From: Prionace glauca
Taxonomy: Eukaryota > Chordata > Chondrichthyes > Carcharhiniformes > Carcharhinidae
DNA length: 64,000 bases
Assembly (NCBI GenBank): GCA_037974335.1
Contig: CM075760.1
Span: 63,618,515-63,682,514, forward strand
Direction of reading: 5' to 3'
Positions 30,806 through 42,310 of this stretch are shown in pieces. Every line of letters begins with the position of its first letter. Position 1 is the stretch's first letter. The notes below the pieces were generated by a model that saw only the letters and a list, made by a program, of their open reading frames with translations, was not told where the DNA came from and did not search any database. Position numbers and translations under genes: made by a program.

Positions 30806-33703
30806 ATGAGGTCTAAAGTTAAGGATAGGTTACAGGTAAGGGAAGAGGCCAAGGATGTCCCAATTGGTGGCGTTACGGCAAATAGGGTCCAAGTGAAGGC
30901 TGGGATGAAAGCGCTTTATCTGAATGCACGAAGCATTCGGAATAAAGTGGATGAGCTGGTGGCGCAGATCGACACAAATGGATATGATCTGGTGGCCATT
31001 ACAGAGACGTGGCTGCAAGGTGACAGGGACTGGGAGATGAATGTACAGGGCTATCAAGTGTTTAGGAAGGATAGGCAGGAGGAAAGAGGGGGTGGCATAG
31101 CTCTGCTGATTAAGGATAGTATCAAGGTGGTAGCAAGGAATGATATCGGAGCCAAAGAGCAGAAAGTGGAATCGTTGTGGGTGGAGATTAGGAACAGCAA
31201 AGGGAGGAAGGCGCTAGTGGGTGTCGTCTATAGGCCCCCGAATAATGATCTGGAGGTGGGGCGGGCTGTTAACACGCAAATAAGTGCGGCGTGCAGGAAT
31301 GGGACGGCAGTAGTTATGGGAGATTTCAATCTGCATATTGATTGGTCGACCCATGTTGGACGAGGTGGGCTCGAGGAGGAGTTCTTGGAATGCTGCAGGG
31401 ATAATTTCCTTGAACAGTGTGTGTTGGAGCCGACGAGGGAGCGAGCTATCTTGGATCTGGTGCTATGTAATGAGGCGGGTAGAATTAGGGACCTTGCGGT
31501 GAAGGATCCTCTTGGAGATAGTGATCATTGTATGGTGGAGTTTCTAGTGCAGATGGAGGAGGAGAAGGTGGGTTCCCGGACACGCGTCCTTTGTTTGAAT
31601 AGAGGGGAGTATGGTAGGATGAGAGAAGAATTGGCGAATGTGGACTGGGGGAGTGCGTTGGAAGGTAGGTCTGCTGAGGAGCAGTGGAGGATCTTTAAGG
31701 AGATCTTTCTTGGTGCTCAGCAGAAATTTATTCCGATGGTTAAAAAGGACAGTAGGAGGAGAGGTAATAAGCCGTGGATAACGAAGGAGGTGAAGGAAAG
31801 TGTTAAATTAAAAGCGGAGGAGTTTAGAGTCGCTAAGAGCAGTGGGCGAGAAGAGGATTGGGAAAGGTTTAAATGTCAACAAAGATTGACAAAGAAGTTG
31901 ATAAAGGAGGGTAGGAGAAGCTATGAGGCTGGGCTAGCACTTAATATAAAAAAGGATAGCAAGAGTTTTTATAAATATATAAAAAGGAAGAGGCTGGCTA
32001 GGGTGAACGTTGGTCCTTTAGAGGATGAGAAAGGGGAGCTAGTGGTAGGGGATGGGGATATGGCTAAGGTCTTGAATAACTTTTGTTTCTGTCTTCACGG
32101 AGGAGGACGTGAATAATTTGCCGGGTGTTAGCGATGGAAAGGTGGTAGGAATGGAGGGTCTTAATGACATTACTGTTACTAGAGAGGTGGTGCTCGACAG
32201 ACTGGAGGGACTGATTGTGGACAAGTCCCCAGGACCGGATGGAATGCATCCGAGGGTTCTGAAAGAAATGGCGGAGGTGATAGTGGATGCCTTGGTGGTT
32301 GTTTTCCAGACGTCGCTGGATTCCGGGGAAGTGCTGGAAGATTGGAAAACGGCTAATGTTTACGCCGTTGTTTAAGAAGGGTGCCAGGCAAAAGGCGGGG
32401 AATTATAGGCCGGTTAGTTTAACGTCTGTGGTAGGTAAATTGTTAGAATCCATCATTAAGGAGGAAATAGCGAGGCATCTTGAGGGGAATTGCTTGATAG
32501 GGCGGACGCAACACGGTTTCATTAAAGGGAAGTCGTGTCTGACAAATTTACTGGAGTTCTATGAGGATGTGTCTAGGGCAGTGGATAGAGGAGAGCCGGT
32601 GGATGTGGTCTTTCTGGATTTTCAGAAGGCGTTTGACAAGGTACCTCACAAGAGGTTATTGCAGAAGGTCAGGGGACATGGAGTTGGGGGTAGGGTGTTA
32701 GCGTGGATAGAGGATTGGTTGTCAAATAGGAGGCAGAGAGTGGGGGTCAATGGGTGCTATTCGGATTGGCGGTTGGTGACTAGTGGGGTGCCCCAGGGGT
32801 CGGTGCTGGGGCCTCAGCTATTTACCATTTATATCGATGATCTGGAGGAGGGAACCGAGTGCAGGGTGTCGGAATTTGCTGATGACACCAAGATTGGGGG
32901 AAAGGCAAATTGTGGAGAGTCTGCAGAAGGATCTAGATAGGCTGGGCGAATGGGCCAGGAAATGGCAAATGGAATTTGATGTTGGCAAGTGTGAGATGGT
33001 CCACTCTGGTAGGAGGAATGGTAGGAAGGACTATTACTAACGTGGCGAAAAACTGCAGCAGGCGACGGTGCAGAGGGACCTCGGGGTCCTTGTGCATGAG
33101 TCGCAAAAACCCAGCTTGCAGGTGCAGCAGGTGGTCAGGAAGGCGAATGGGATGCTGGCCTTCATAGCGAGGGGGATTGAATATAAAAGTAGGGAGGTCT
33201 TGCTGCAGCTGTATAGGGCATTGGTGAGGCCGCAGCTGGAGTACTGTGTGCAGTTTTGGGCGCCGCACCTGCGTAAGGATATTTTGGCCCTGGAGGGAGT
33301 GCAGAGAAGGTTTACTAGGCTGATACCGGAGTTAAGGGGATTTAGCTATGAGGAGAGGCTGAATAAACTAGGCTTGTACTCGTTAGAGTTTAGAAGAATG
33401 AGGGGAGATCTCATTGAGACGTATAAGATGATGAATGGGATGGATAGGATAGAGGTGGAGAGACTCTTCCCGCTCAAAAAAGGCAGTAGGACTAGGGGGC
33501 ACAGCCTCAAGATAAAGGGGAGGCGGTTTAGAACGGAGTTGAGGAGGAACTTCTTCACTCAAAGGGTGGTGAATCTCTGGAATTCTCTGCCCGTTGAAGT
33601 GGTGGAGGCTGCCTCGCTAAATGTTTTTAAGAAACGGGTTGATGGGTTTTTGATAAGAGAGGGGATTAAGGGTTATGGGGAGAGGGCGGGAAGGTGGAAC
33701 TGA
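30806..33703 (+). pseudogene. CR1 ORF2 (endonuclease-reverse transcriptase), broken
   Basis: N-terminal APE-type endonuclease is intact: LNARSIRNKVDEL, ITETWL, VYRPP, GDFNLHIDW, SDHCMVEF. RT motifs follow: [66 protein letters not shown] (catalytic Asp pair present). Compared with CR1-B, there is a 2-T loss in a T run near 32083, a T gain near 32359, an 11-bp loss near 32912, and a TAA near 33038. The protein is therefore split into pieces of 436, about 217 and 211 residues. Confidence 0.92.
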
Positions 33704-33795
33704 GCCACGACAGATCAGCCATGATCTTATTGAATGGCGGGGCAGGCTCGAAGGGCTAGATGGCCTACTCCTGCTCCTATTTCTTATGTTCTTAT

Positions 33796-35005
33796 TTGTC
33801 AGCGAAGTTTCTAACAGAAAGGTTTTCAAGGCAGCTTCATGAATAGGATTCATTCACACTGTCCACATCAGACAGTGCCTTCTCAGACATGAAAATTTGC
33901 ATTTATCTGGTTGGTCAGTGGCAGAGTAAAAGACGATGGGAACAGTAACTTGGATCTTTATAGCTAAGCGTCTGGGGTTGCTAAGCAATAGGGGAAGTGG
34001 AGTCAGCAATAGCGGGAGGAAGCATCCGGATTCTATGGCAAATCCCATTGTGTCAGAGGGTAAAATGCAATTGGCTAAAGTATATGACATGTAATTAATG
34101 ATTTTTTGTGTTAAAAATGATTGGTTCACACCTAATGAAAGACAGGAGAATTTGACATGAAGAATGTATAATTGATCTATCCTAAGTATTTAATGTCAGA
34201 GTTATTGCAGAGATCAGGATGCTTCTCTTCCAGAAAGGTATTAAACTGTCAGATAATGTTTCCCTTCAATCGTTGGTCAAATAAAAGATAAGTTTTTAAA
34301 CTGGGACACAGGTTTTCGTGAGTCTTTGTTTTGTCTGAAGGTTTTGGCAATACCTGGTGTCCAGTGGTAATGTACCCAGTGTGTTGGGGGCAATGAACTC
34401 AGAAGAATCATTCAACACTCAAGCCTGATTCAATCGACAAACAGTTTATTGAGTTACCATTACCACCTGTAAAAATTTTTCTCTTTATCTGGGTTTGAGG
34501 TGGCAACGAGAGAATTCTCACAGTTATTCCTCCAGGCTACATGTAAAATTTCCAGATTTAACTGGTTTGAAGAAATCCACAATTATAAACTAAAATGGAC
34601 ATGAGTTTCCGAGTGATTTAAAAACAAATCAACTGACTGCTGAAAGGGTTAACTTTTCTACAGACCCTAAAGGATTGGGGAGTGAGCAGAAAAACTTTCA
34701 CATAATTATGGCACTTTACATGTGCCATAAAAAAAGTTTTTAAAACTTTTATAACAAAACAAACTTGAGTTTAAACTTCATCTATTCCGTTTTTTGTTAC
34801 ATTCCTCAACCTAATTATTATAATTTGATCAGTTATAGTTAGGGATGGTAACTTCTGTGCTTTATAAACTGATTCACTCATTGTGTTAATTCTACATGGG
34901 CTCGGAGAATCAGAAGCCAGACTTCTTCATTCTTATCCTTATTTTCCTCTCCCACCACTCCCTGTTTTGGGGAGGGCCGTGGGGATTCCAAATCTCATTT
35001 TATCA
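33796..35005. other. No recognised gene
   Basis: AT-rich sequence right of CR1-A. Around 34260-34370 there is an AATAAA-bearing stretch followed by 'acctggtgtccagtggtaat', which slightly resembles the end of a retroelement repeat plus its priming site; too weak to call. Otherwise nothing recognised. Confidence 0.4.
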
Positions 35006-35009
35006 TAAA

Positions 35010-35150
35010 AGTGAAATACTGCAGATGCTGGAATCTGAAACAAAGACACAAAATGCTGGAAAATCTCAGCAGGTCTGACAGCATCTGTGGAGAGAGAATA
35101 GAGTCAATGTCTCGAGTCTGGATGACCCTTTATCAGAGCTCTTATGAAGT
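35010..35150 (+). repeat. Dispersed repeat, unclassified
   Basis: Best copy of the family also at 22858 and 61858: 'actgcagatgctggaatctg', 'aaaatgctggaaaatctcag', 'caggtctgacagcatctgtg', ending 'ctggatgaccctttatcaga'. Confidence 0.75.
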
Positions 35151-35278
35151 GTCATCCAAACTCGAAATGGCTCTATTCTCGAACTGTTTTATCGATAGGT
35201 TTTGTGTTCTTACTTTCCAAATGGCAGGTAAGAGACCTGTCCGGTACCCATTCGATTTTTCACTCGCCATGATGGGGT

Positions 35279-35333
35279 AAGATAATAACCATTACGATCT
35301 ACTCTCAGAGTAGATCGTAATGGTTATTATCTT
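35279..35333. repeat. Perfect 27-bp palindrome, 1-nt spacer
   Basis: Left arm 35279-35305 (AAGATAATAACCATTACGAT + CTACTCT) and right arm 35307-35333 are exact reverse complements around a single C at 35306. Flanking bases do not pair. It could form a hairpin or cruciform. No known transposon end is recognised. Confidence 0.95.
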
Positions 35334-35744
35334 TTCAGTCCAGTGCTACTTGGAGTATACCATCACTTCACTGACTATCGGGTCACAAATCAGTCACCGT
35401 TTTTATCACAAATTTAAGATAAATTAAACAATGCCTGAGAACACTTCTTAATTTCTTAACCAACTATCTACCACTGTTCGTTGATTGGTCAGACCCCCAT
35501 TTTTTACAGATTTGGGTATCTCAGCCACTGAACACCAGCCAGTCCTGGGATAAGTTTAATTCCAACTCATTCTGAGTAAATATTCTTACCAGATCCTCTG
35601 TTGGGGCCCTTTAGCAGCTTTAATGGTCCATAATTGCGGAAACTGAGCTGTCACAGGAATGTGGTCAAGATCGTCCAGTCCCATAATGCCTCACACTCAG
35701 TCTGCAATCCTTCAATTATAACAGAATACGTGGCTGTATGTAGC

Positions 35745-35880
35745 TGCCTCAGCCATGGTCAACCCCAACACTGCCTTCTTGAACTGCTACAGTGCCTGTA
35801 AATACACCACAGTGCTATTAGGGAGTGATTTCCAGCTACACATTCCAGACTTTCACTAACTGTAGGTGGATACCAGATTG
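35745..35880 (+). repeat. Dispersed repeat, unclassified (old)
   Basis: 'actgccttcttgaactgcta', 'cacagtgctattagggagtg' and 'atttccagct' match the family at 58430-58600 and the 'gtcgctggctgggccagcat' element at 46660. Class unknown to me. Confidence 0.6.
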
Positions 35881-36045
35881 ATATATTCCATTCAGCCACA
35901 CCCAAGGTGAGTTATCCCAATTTCATTATTGTCCAGGACAATATATCCACAATCTCTTTAAAACAGAAATTAAACATTCCCATTTGATTTCAGGTATTAA
36001 CATATTCTGTTAGATTGTTCTTTGTTGTCAATGTCAGGCTGGGGT

Positions 36046-36345
36046 TGTTCCCCTTGGAGCAAAGGGTTGAGGGGAGATTTGACAGAGGTGGACAAGATTC
36101 TGACAGATTTAGATAAGGTGGACAAAGAAAAATTGTTCCCATTCGCTGATGGGACAAGGACGAGGGTGGACACAGATTTAAGGTTTTGAGTCAGAGATGC
36201 AGGGGAAGGAATGTGAGGAAGGATATTTTACTGCAGCGAATGGTATTGACTTGGAACCTGCTCCCTACGAGGGTGGACGAAGTGGAAACAATCAATTACA
36301 AAAGAAATTGGATCGGCATCTGGGGGGGTTTCAAACAGAAATACT
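36046..36345 (+). mobile_element. Old LINE 3' remnant
   Basis: 'ccttggagcaaagggttgag' + 'gggagatttgacagaggtgg' is the decayed LFSLEQRVEGRFDRGG-type LINE C terminus, followed by 'tgatgggacaaggacgaggg' and 'ggatattttactgcagcgaa'. Ends next to the ZNF1 3' untranslated region. Confidence 0.65.
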
Positions 36346-36577
36346 GACTAAATATCTCTGAACTTCCTAACACCCTGTCACTCTGTGATTCTTGTTAAAT
36401 CTGAAACCAGGCAATCGCAACAAAGTTCAAAGAGCATCAGTCCACTAGAGGCAAAGCCATGAGACCAGCCAGTCCAGCAGAAAGAAACCCTCCCCATTGA
36501 CCTGCTGTGAGAATGAACAAAATGCAGTCCTGGATGTAACTGAGAGCTGAAACAGTAACAGCAGAATCCAACCCTGA

Positions 36578-36814
36578 ATATCACTCGTGAACTTGTTGGT
36601 GTCTCAGCAGCTGGGATGAAATTCTGAACCCTTTCTTATACACTGAGCTGGTGAATGGTTTCTCCCCAGTGTGAACACACTGGTGTCTCCACAGGCTGGT
36701 TGAATCACTGAATCCTTTCCCACGTGCAGAGCAGCTGAATGGTTTCTCCCCAGTGTGACCACGCTGATATCTCAGCAAGTGGGATAGTCGAGTGAATCCC
36801 TTCCCATACTGAGA
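36578..36814 (-). pseudogene. ZNF1: decayed C-terminal fingers past a premature stop
   Basis: In the same frame as the ZNF1 CDS, past its TGA, three more fingers can be read up to a natural end RHQQVHE. Each has lost zinc ligands: finger 9 has Cys1 as TGA, Cys2 to Tyr and His1 to Tyr (LLRYQRGH); finger 10 has Cys2 to Arg (CSARGK); finger 11 has both Cys lost (TSSVYKKGF). The upstream eight fingers keep all ligands, so decay follows the stop. Confidence 0.9.
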
Positions 36815-37507
36815 TCAGGATAATGGCCTCTCCCCAGTGTGAACTCGCTTGTGTTTCTGTAAAGTCGATAACACAGTGAATCCCTTCCCACAATGAGAGC
36901 AGGTGAACGGCCTCTCCCCAGTGTGAATTCGCTGGTGTGTCCGCAGATTGGATAACTGGTTGAATTCCTTCCCACACTGAGAGCAGGTGAATGGCTTCTC
37001 CCCAGTGTGAACTCGCTGGTGTCTCCGCAGTCTGGATGAGTCAGTGAATCCCTTCCCACACTCTGAGCAGGTGAATGGTCTCTCCCCAGTGTGAACTCGC
37101 TGGTGTGTCCGCAGGTTGGATGACTGATTGAATCCCTCCCCACACTGAGAGCAGGTGAACGGCCTCTCCCCAGTGTGAATTCGCTGGTGTGTCTGCAGAA
37201 TGGATAACTGGTTGAATCCCTTTCCACATTGAGAGCAGGTGAATGGTCTCTCCCCAGTGTGAACTCGCAGATGTGTCAGCAGGTTGGATGACTGAGTGAA
37301 TCCCTTCCCACACTGAGAGCAGGTGAAAGGTTTCTCTCCAGTGTGAAGTCGCTGGTGTGACTGCAGGTGGCGGAACCGAATGAATCCCTCCCCACATTGA
37401 GAGCAGATGAACGGTCCCTCTCCATTGTGGCTACGCTGATGAGCATCCAGCAGAGATGGGTATCTGTATCTCTTTCCACAGTCCGCACATTTCCATGGTT
37501 TCTCCAT
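36815..37507 (-). CDS. C2H2 zinc-finger protein ZNF1, C-terminally truncated
   Basis: A 230-residue protein from ATG at 37507 ([14 protein letters not shown]). Eight C2H2 fingers with complete C-x2-C...H-x3-H ligands ([15 protein letters not shown], then six TCSQCGKGF- or TCSECGKGF-type), joined by TGERPF/TGEKPF linkers. A predicted nuclear sequence-specific DNA-binding protein; no KRAB, SCAN or BTB domain is present in this exon. The stop at 36815 is TGC to TGA in the first Cys of finger 9. The exon begins at 37780 after TTTTACAG. Its 3' flank (36358-36577) matches that of ZNF5 in inverted order, so these two are close paralogs. The target DNA cannot be told by eye. Confidence 0.85.
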   Translation of the reverse strand: MEKPWKCADCGKRYRYPSLLDAHQRSHNGEGPFICSQCGEGFIRFRHLQSHQRLHTGEKPFTCSQCGKGFTQSSNLLTHLRVHTGERPFTCSQCGKGFNQLSILQTHQRIHTGERPFTCSQCGEGFNQSSNLRTHQRVHTGERPFTCSECGKGFTDSSRLRRHQRVHTGEKPFTCSQCGKEFNQLSNLRTHQRIHTGERPFTCSHCGKGFTVLSTLQKHKRVHTGERPLS

Positions 37508-37780
37508 GGTGCAGGTGTCCTTGCCTCTCCCTCGGGTGTTTAATCAGTTGAAGCCTCGTCCACACGCTGTGAATGGTGTGATATTTATTCAGGTTGTGTA
37601 ACAGGTTAGTGCACTGGAACACACTCACTTGAATTTGGCAGTGTGTGATGCTTTTCCAGTCACACTGATGTTTGAAATCTTTTCAAATCTCCTTCCAGAC
37701 TCAATGGCTGATGATATTCAGGTCCCGAATATGACTCTGCCAGATCTAAACCTCATGTTTGAGATTTCAGCCTGTGATTC
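37508..37780 (-). other. ZNF1 5' untranslated part of the last exon
   Basis: From the splice acceptor TTGTTTTACAG (37781-37791) to the ATG. It contains a vestigial finger (GRGFN then TGA at 37544-37546) and the family block 'cagtgtgactggaaaagcat'. It aligns with 62180-62492 before ZNF5. Confidence 0.7.
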
Positions 37781-38243
37781 CTGTAAAACAAATTGACACA
37801 AGTCATCAGTGTCAATACAGGATAGAAATCCAGAACAGACAATTCTAGTTTCTATGGAACATTCTTTCCTCTCTCATTTTCCAAAAGCTGTAAATCTCCA
37901 TTCCACAAACTCCCTCCATTCTCACTCTGCTGTATCTAATATTCACCCTCCCAATTCTCCTGAAGGTGCTGATTGAGGCTGATTGACAGATGCATGCTCA
38001 TTGTTTCCTGTCCTGGAGACACATAGCTGAAAATCTCCATGCAGGCTGCCAGACAGATCTATGCCCATATGACTGGACTAAAAATGAGTGGAATGTAAAG
38101 ACTGGACTCACTTACTTTACCTTCAGTTGCTGCAAGTCCCCAATTTCCCCCAGAATGAGGAAAGAAATGGAAAGGGGGAGACATTGATTTCCTCCCAGAT
38201 GTCGCACAGAGGAGGAAGTTTCACTCTGAAGCTCATTGGACAA

Positions 38244-39110
38244 CATAGAACATAGAACATTAGAACATAGAACATTACAGCGCAGAACAGGCCCTTCGGC
38301 CCACGATGTTGCGCCGACCAGTTACAAAACAATGACCCACTAGCCTAAACCAATCCCTTTTCATCCATAAACCTATCCACAGATCTTTTAAACGCCCCCA
38401 AACTAGGTGCATTTACAACTGCAGCTGGCAGGGCATTCCAGTCCCTCACCACCCTCTGGGTAAAGAACCTACCCCTGACATCTGTCCTATAACTACCCCC
38501 CCCTTAATTTAAAATCGTGCCCCCTCGTGTTAGCTTTCTCCTCCTAGGAAAAAGGCTATCACTATCTACCCTGTCTAAACCTCTAATCATCTTATATGTT
38601 TCAATGAGATCCCCTCTTAGCCGCCTTCTTTCCAGCGAAAACAACCCCAAATCTCTCAATCTCTCCTCATAGGATCTCCCCTCCATACCAGGCAACATCC
38701 TGGTAAACCTCCTCTGCACCCTCTCCAAAGCCTATACATCCTTCTTGTAATGTGGGGACCAGAACTGCACACAAAACTCCAAGAGCGGCCGCATCAGAGA
38801 TGTGTACAGTTGCATCATGACGCTGCGACTCCTAAATTCAATCCCCCTACCAATAAACGCCAAAACTCCGTATGCCTTCTTAACAACTTTATCTACTTGA
38901 TTCCCAACTTTCAGGGATCTATGTACACATACACCTAGATCCCTCTGCTCCTCCACACTATTCAAAGTCCTCCCGTTAGCCCTATACTCAACACATCTGT
39001 TATTCCTACCGAAATGAATTACCTCACACTTCTCCACATTAAACTCCATCCGCCACCTCTCAGCCCAGCTCTGCAACCTTTCTAAGTCATGCTTCTGCAT
39101 TGTGATGCCA
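38244..39110 (-). mobile_element. CR1-type LINE, 5' truncated
   Basis: 3' end with GAACATAGAACATTAGAACA repeats at left. Minus-strand ORF2 C terminus: LERLQSWAERWRMEFNVEKC, QRDLGVCVHRSLKVGNQVDK, VQFWSPHYKKDV and, in the next [22 protein letters not shown]. Subfamily differs from CR1-A/B (TTCTATG rather than TTCTTATG tail). Confidence 0.88.
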
Positions 39111-39465
39111 CAATAGAGCTCTGCCTGAATCAGCCAATAGGAAACACTGTAGCTCTGTTATATGTTTCCACTCATCGAGTCATTACAGCACAGAAGGAAT
39201 CCATTCAGTAACTCAAGTCCATGCTGACTTCTGTCAAACAATCCAGTCAGTCCCATTCCATAAGAACATAAGAACATAAGAAATAGGAGCAGGAGTAGGC
39301 CATCTGGCCCTTCGAGCCTGCCCCGCCATTCAATAAGATCATGGCTGATCTGTCGTGACTCAGCTCCACCTTCCCGCCCTCTCCCCATAACCCTTAATCC
39401 CTTCTCTTATCAAAAACCCATCAACCCGTTTCTTAAAAATATTTAGCGAGGCAGCCTCCACCACT

Positions 39466-42270
39466 TCAACGGGCAGAGGATTCCAGAGATTCACCACCCT
39501 TTGAGTGAAGAAGTTTCCTCCTCAACTCTGTTCTAAACCGCCTCCCCTTTATCTTGAGGCTGTGCCCCCTAGTCCTACTGTCTTTTTTGAGCGGGAAGAG
39601 TCTCTCCACCTCTATCCTATCCATCCCATTCATCATCTTATACGTCTCAATGAGATCTCCCCTCATTCTTCTAAACTCTAACGAGTACAAGCCTAGGTTA
39701 TTCAGCCTCTCCTCATAGCTCAATCCCCTCAACTCCGGTATCAGCTGAGTAAACCTTCTCTGCACTCCCTCCAGGGCCAAAATATCCTTGCGCAGGTGCG
39801 GCGCCCAAAACTGCACACAGTACTCCAGCTGCGGCCTCACCAATGCCCTATACAGCTGCAGCAAGACCTCCCTACTTTTATATTCAATCCCTCTCGCTAT
39901 GAAGGCCAGCATCCCATTCGCCTTCCTGACCACCTGCTGCACCTGCAAGCTGGGTTTTTGCGACTCATGCACAAGGACCCCGAGGTCCCTCTGTGCCGTC
40001 GCCTGCTGCAGTTTTTCGCCCCGTAAGTAATAGTCCTTCCTACCATTCCTCCTACCAAAATGGACCACCTCACACTTGCCAACATTAAATTCCATTTGCC
40101 ATTTCCTGGCCCATTTGCCCAGCCTATCTAGATCCTTCTGCAGACTCTCCACACCCTCCGCACAATTTGCCTTTCCCCCAATCTTGGTGTCATAAGCAAA
40201 TTTCGACACCCTGCACTCGGTTCCCTCCTCCAGATCATCTATATAAATGGTAAATAGCTGAGGCCCCAGCACCGACCCCTGGGGCACTCCACTAGTCACC
40301 AACCGCCAATCTGAATAGCATCCATTGACCCCCACTCTCTGCCTCCTATTTGACAACCAATCCTTTATCCACGCTAACACCCTACCCCCAACTCCATGTC
40401 CCCTGACCTTCTGCAATAACCTCTTGTGAGGTACCTTGTCAAATGCCTTCTGAAAATCCAGAAAGACCACATCCACCGGCTCTCCTCTATCCACTGCCCT
40501 AGACACATCCTCATAGAACTCCAGTAAATTTGTCAGACACGACTTCCCTTTAATGAAACCGTGTTGCGTCCGCCCTATCAAGCAATTCCCCTCAAGATGC
40601 CTCGCTATTTCCTCCTTAATGACGGTTTCTAACATTTTACCAACCACAGACGTTAAACTAACCGGCCTATAATTCCCCGCCTTTTGCCTGGCACCCTTCT
40701 GAAACAACGGCGTAACATTAGCCATTTTCCAATCTTCCAGCTCTTCCCCGGAATCCAGCGACGTCTGGAAAATAACCACCAAGGCATCCACTATCACCTC
40801 CGCCATTTCTTTCAGAACCCTCGGATGCATTCCATCCGGTCCTGGGGACTTGTCCACAATCAGCCCCTCCAGTCTGTCGAGCACCACCTCTCTAGTAACA
40901 GTAATGTCATTAAGACCCTCCATTCCTACCACCTTTCCATCGCTAACACCCGGCAAATTATTCACGTCCTCCTCCGTGAAGACAGAAACAAAAAAGTTAT
41001 TCAAGACCTTAGCCATATCCCCATCCCCTACCACTAGCTCCCCTTTCTCATCCTCTAAAGGACCAACGTTTACCCTAGCCAGCCTCTTCCTTGTTATATA
41101 TTTATAAAAACTCTTGCTATCCTTTTTTATATTAAGTGCTAGCCCAGCCTCATAGCTTCTCCTACCCTCCTTTATCAATTTCTTTGTCAATCTTTGTTGA
41201 CATTTAAACCTTTCCCAATCCTCTTCTCGCCCACTGCTCTTAGCTACTCTAAACTCCTCCGCTTTTAATTTAACACTTTCCTTCACCTCCTCCGTTATCC
41301 ACAGCTTATTACCTCTCCTCCTACTGTCCTTTTTCACCATCGGAATAAATTTCTGCTGAGCACCAAGAAAGATCTCCTTAAAGATCCTCCACTGCTCCTC
41401 AGCAGACCTACCTTCCAAAGCGCTCCCCCAGTCCACATTCGCCAATTCTTCTCTCATCCTACCATACTCCCCTCTATTCAAACAAAGGACGCGTGTCTGG
41501 GAACCCACTTTCTCCTCCCCCATCTGCACCAGAAACTCCACCATACAATGATCACTCTCTCCGAGAGGATCCTTCACCGCAAGGTCCCTAATTCTACCCG
41601 CCTCATTATATAGCACCAGATCCAAGATAGCTCGCTCCCTCGTCGGCTCCAACACACACTGTTCAAGGAAATTATCCCGGCAGCATTCCAAGAACTCCTC
41701 ATCGAGCCCACCTCGTCCAACATGGGTCGACCAATCAATATGCAGATTGAAATCTCCCATAACTACTGCCGTCCCATTCCTGCACGCTGCACTTATTTGC
41801 GCATTAACAGCCCGCCCCACCTCCAGATCATTATTCGGGGGCCTATAGACGACACCCACTAGCGTCTTCCTCCCTTTTCTGTTCCTAATCTCCACCCACA
41901 ACGATTCCACTTTCTGCTCCTTGGCTCCGATATCATCCCTTGCTACCACCTTGATACTATCCTTAATCAGCAGAGCTACGCCACCCCCTCTTTCCTCCTG
42001 CCTATCCTTCCTAAACACTTGATAACCCTGTACATTCATCTCCCAGTCCCTGTCACCTTGCAGCCACGTCTCTGTAATGGCCACCAGATCGTATCCATTT
42101 GTGTCGATCTGCGCCATCAGCTCATCCACTTTATTCCGAATGCTTCGTGCATTCAGATAAAGCGCTTTCATCCCAGCCTTCACCTGGACCCTACTTGCCG
42201 TAATGCCACCAATTGGGACATCCTTGGCCTCTTCCCTTACCTGTACCCTATCCTTAACTTTGGACCTCAT
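39466..42270 (-). CDS. CR1 ORF2 endonuclease-RT, single ORF with mutated active site
   Basis: A 934-residue ORF (MRSKVKDRVQVREE). APE endonuclease: [91 protein letters not shown]. The catalytic box is FAYD instead of FADD (GAT to TAT, codon at 40192-40194), so RT activity is expected to be lost. A one-base gain in a T run near 39516 replaces the last part of the C terminus (NFFTQRVVNLWNSLP in CR1-A) with KLLHSKGGESLE. Long ORF length makes it one of the youngest elements here. Confidence 0.9.
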   Translation of the reverse strand: MRSKVKDRVQVREEAKDVPIGGITASRVQVKAGMKALYLNARSIRNKVDELMAQIDTNGYDLVAITETWLQGDRDWEMNVQGYQVFRKDRQEERGGGVALLIKDSIKVVARDDIGAKEQKVESLWVEIRNRKGRKTLVGVVYRPPNNDLEVGRAVNAQISAACRNGTAVVMGDFNLHIDWSTHVGRGGLDEEFLECCRDNFLEQCVLEPTRERAILDLVLYNEAGRIRDLAVKDPLGESDHCMVEFLVQMGEEKVGSQTRVLCLNRGEYGRMREELANVDWGSALEGRSAEEQWRIFKEIFLGAQQKFIPMVKKDSRRRGNKLWITEEVKESVKLKAEEFRVAKSSGREEDWERFKCQQRLTKKLIKEGRRSYEAGLALNIKKDSKSFYKYITRKRLARVNVGPLEDEKGELVVGDGDMAKVLNNFFVSVFTEEDVNNLPGVSDGKVVGMEGLNDITVTREVVLDRLEGLIVDKSPGPDGMHPRVLKEMAEVIVDALVVIFQTSLDSGEELEDWKMANVTPLFQKGARQKAGNYRPVSLTSVVGKMLETVIKEEIARHLEGNCLIGRTQHGFIKGKSCLTNLLEFYEDVSRAVDRGEPVDVVFLDFQKAFDKVPHKRLLQKVRGHGVGGRVLAWIKDWLSNRRQRVGVNGCYSDWRLVTSGVPQGSVLGPQLFTIYIDDLEEGTECRVSKFAYDTKIGGKANCAEGVESLQKDLDRLGKWARKWQMEFNVGKCEVVHFGRRNGRKDYYLRGEKLQQATAQRDLGVLVHESQKPSLQVQQVVRKANGMLAFIARGIEYKSREVLLQLYRALVRPQLEYCVQFWAPHLRKDILALEGVQRRFTQLIPELRGLSYEERLNNLGLYSLEFRRMRGDLIETYKMMNGMDRIEVERLFPLKKDSRTRGHSLKIKGRRFRTELRRKLLHSKGGESLESSAR

Positions 42271-42310
42271 AGCGTCACCTACCCTCGCACCCTCCCCCCC
42301 CCCCCCCTAA

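Larger units (their letters stand above)
29472..33795 (+). mobile_element. CR1 LINE, near full length (CR1-A)
   Basis: About 4.3 kb with a 5' untranslated leader (29472-29874, start estimated), ORF1, ORF2 and a 3' end with TTCTTATGTTCTTA. ORF1 is intact. ORF2 is broken by three frameshifts and a stop (see its entry). Closely related to CR1-B at 39258-43175 in opposite orientation. Confidence 0.92.

Noticed and set aside
34150-34370. Possible LTR end with priming-site-like 'tggtgtccagtgg'
   Set aside because: No paired repeat or internal region adjoins it, and orientation disagrees with the gypsy piece at 28.8-29.5 kb. Too weak to list as an element.
36705-37397. Long ORFs in other frames across the zinc-finger exons (also at 50.8-51.0, 59.0-59.4 and 62.5-63.2 kb)
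   Set aside because: Shadow frames of repeated 84-bp finger units, with repeated HWGE or [15 protein letters not shown] peptides; not separate genes.
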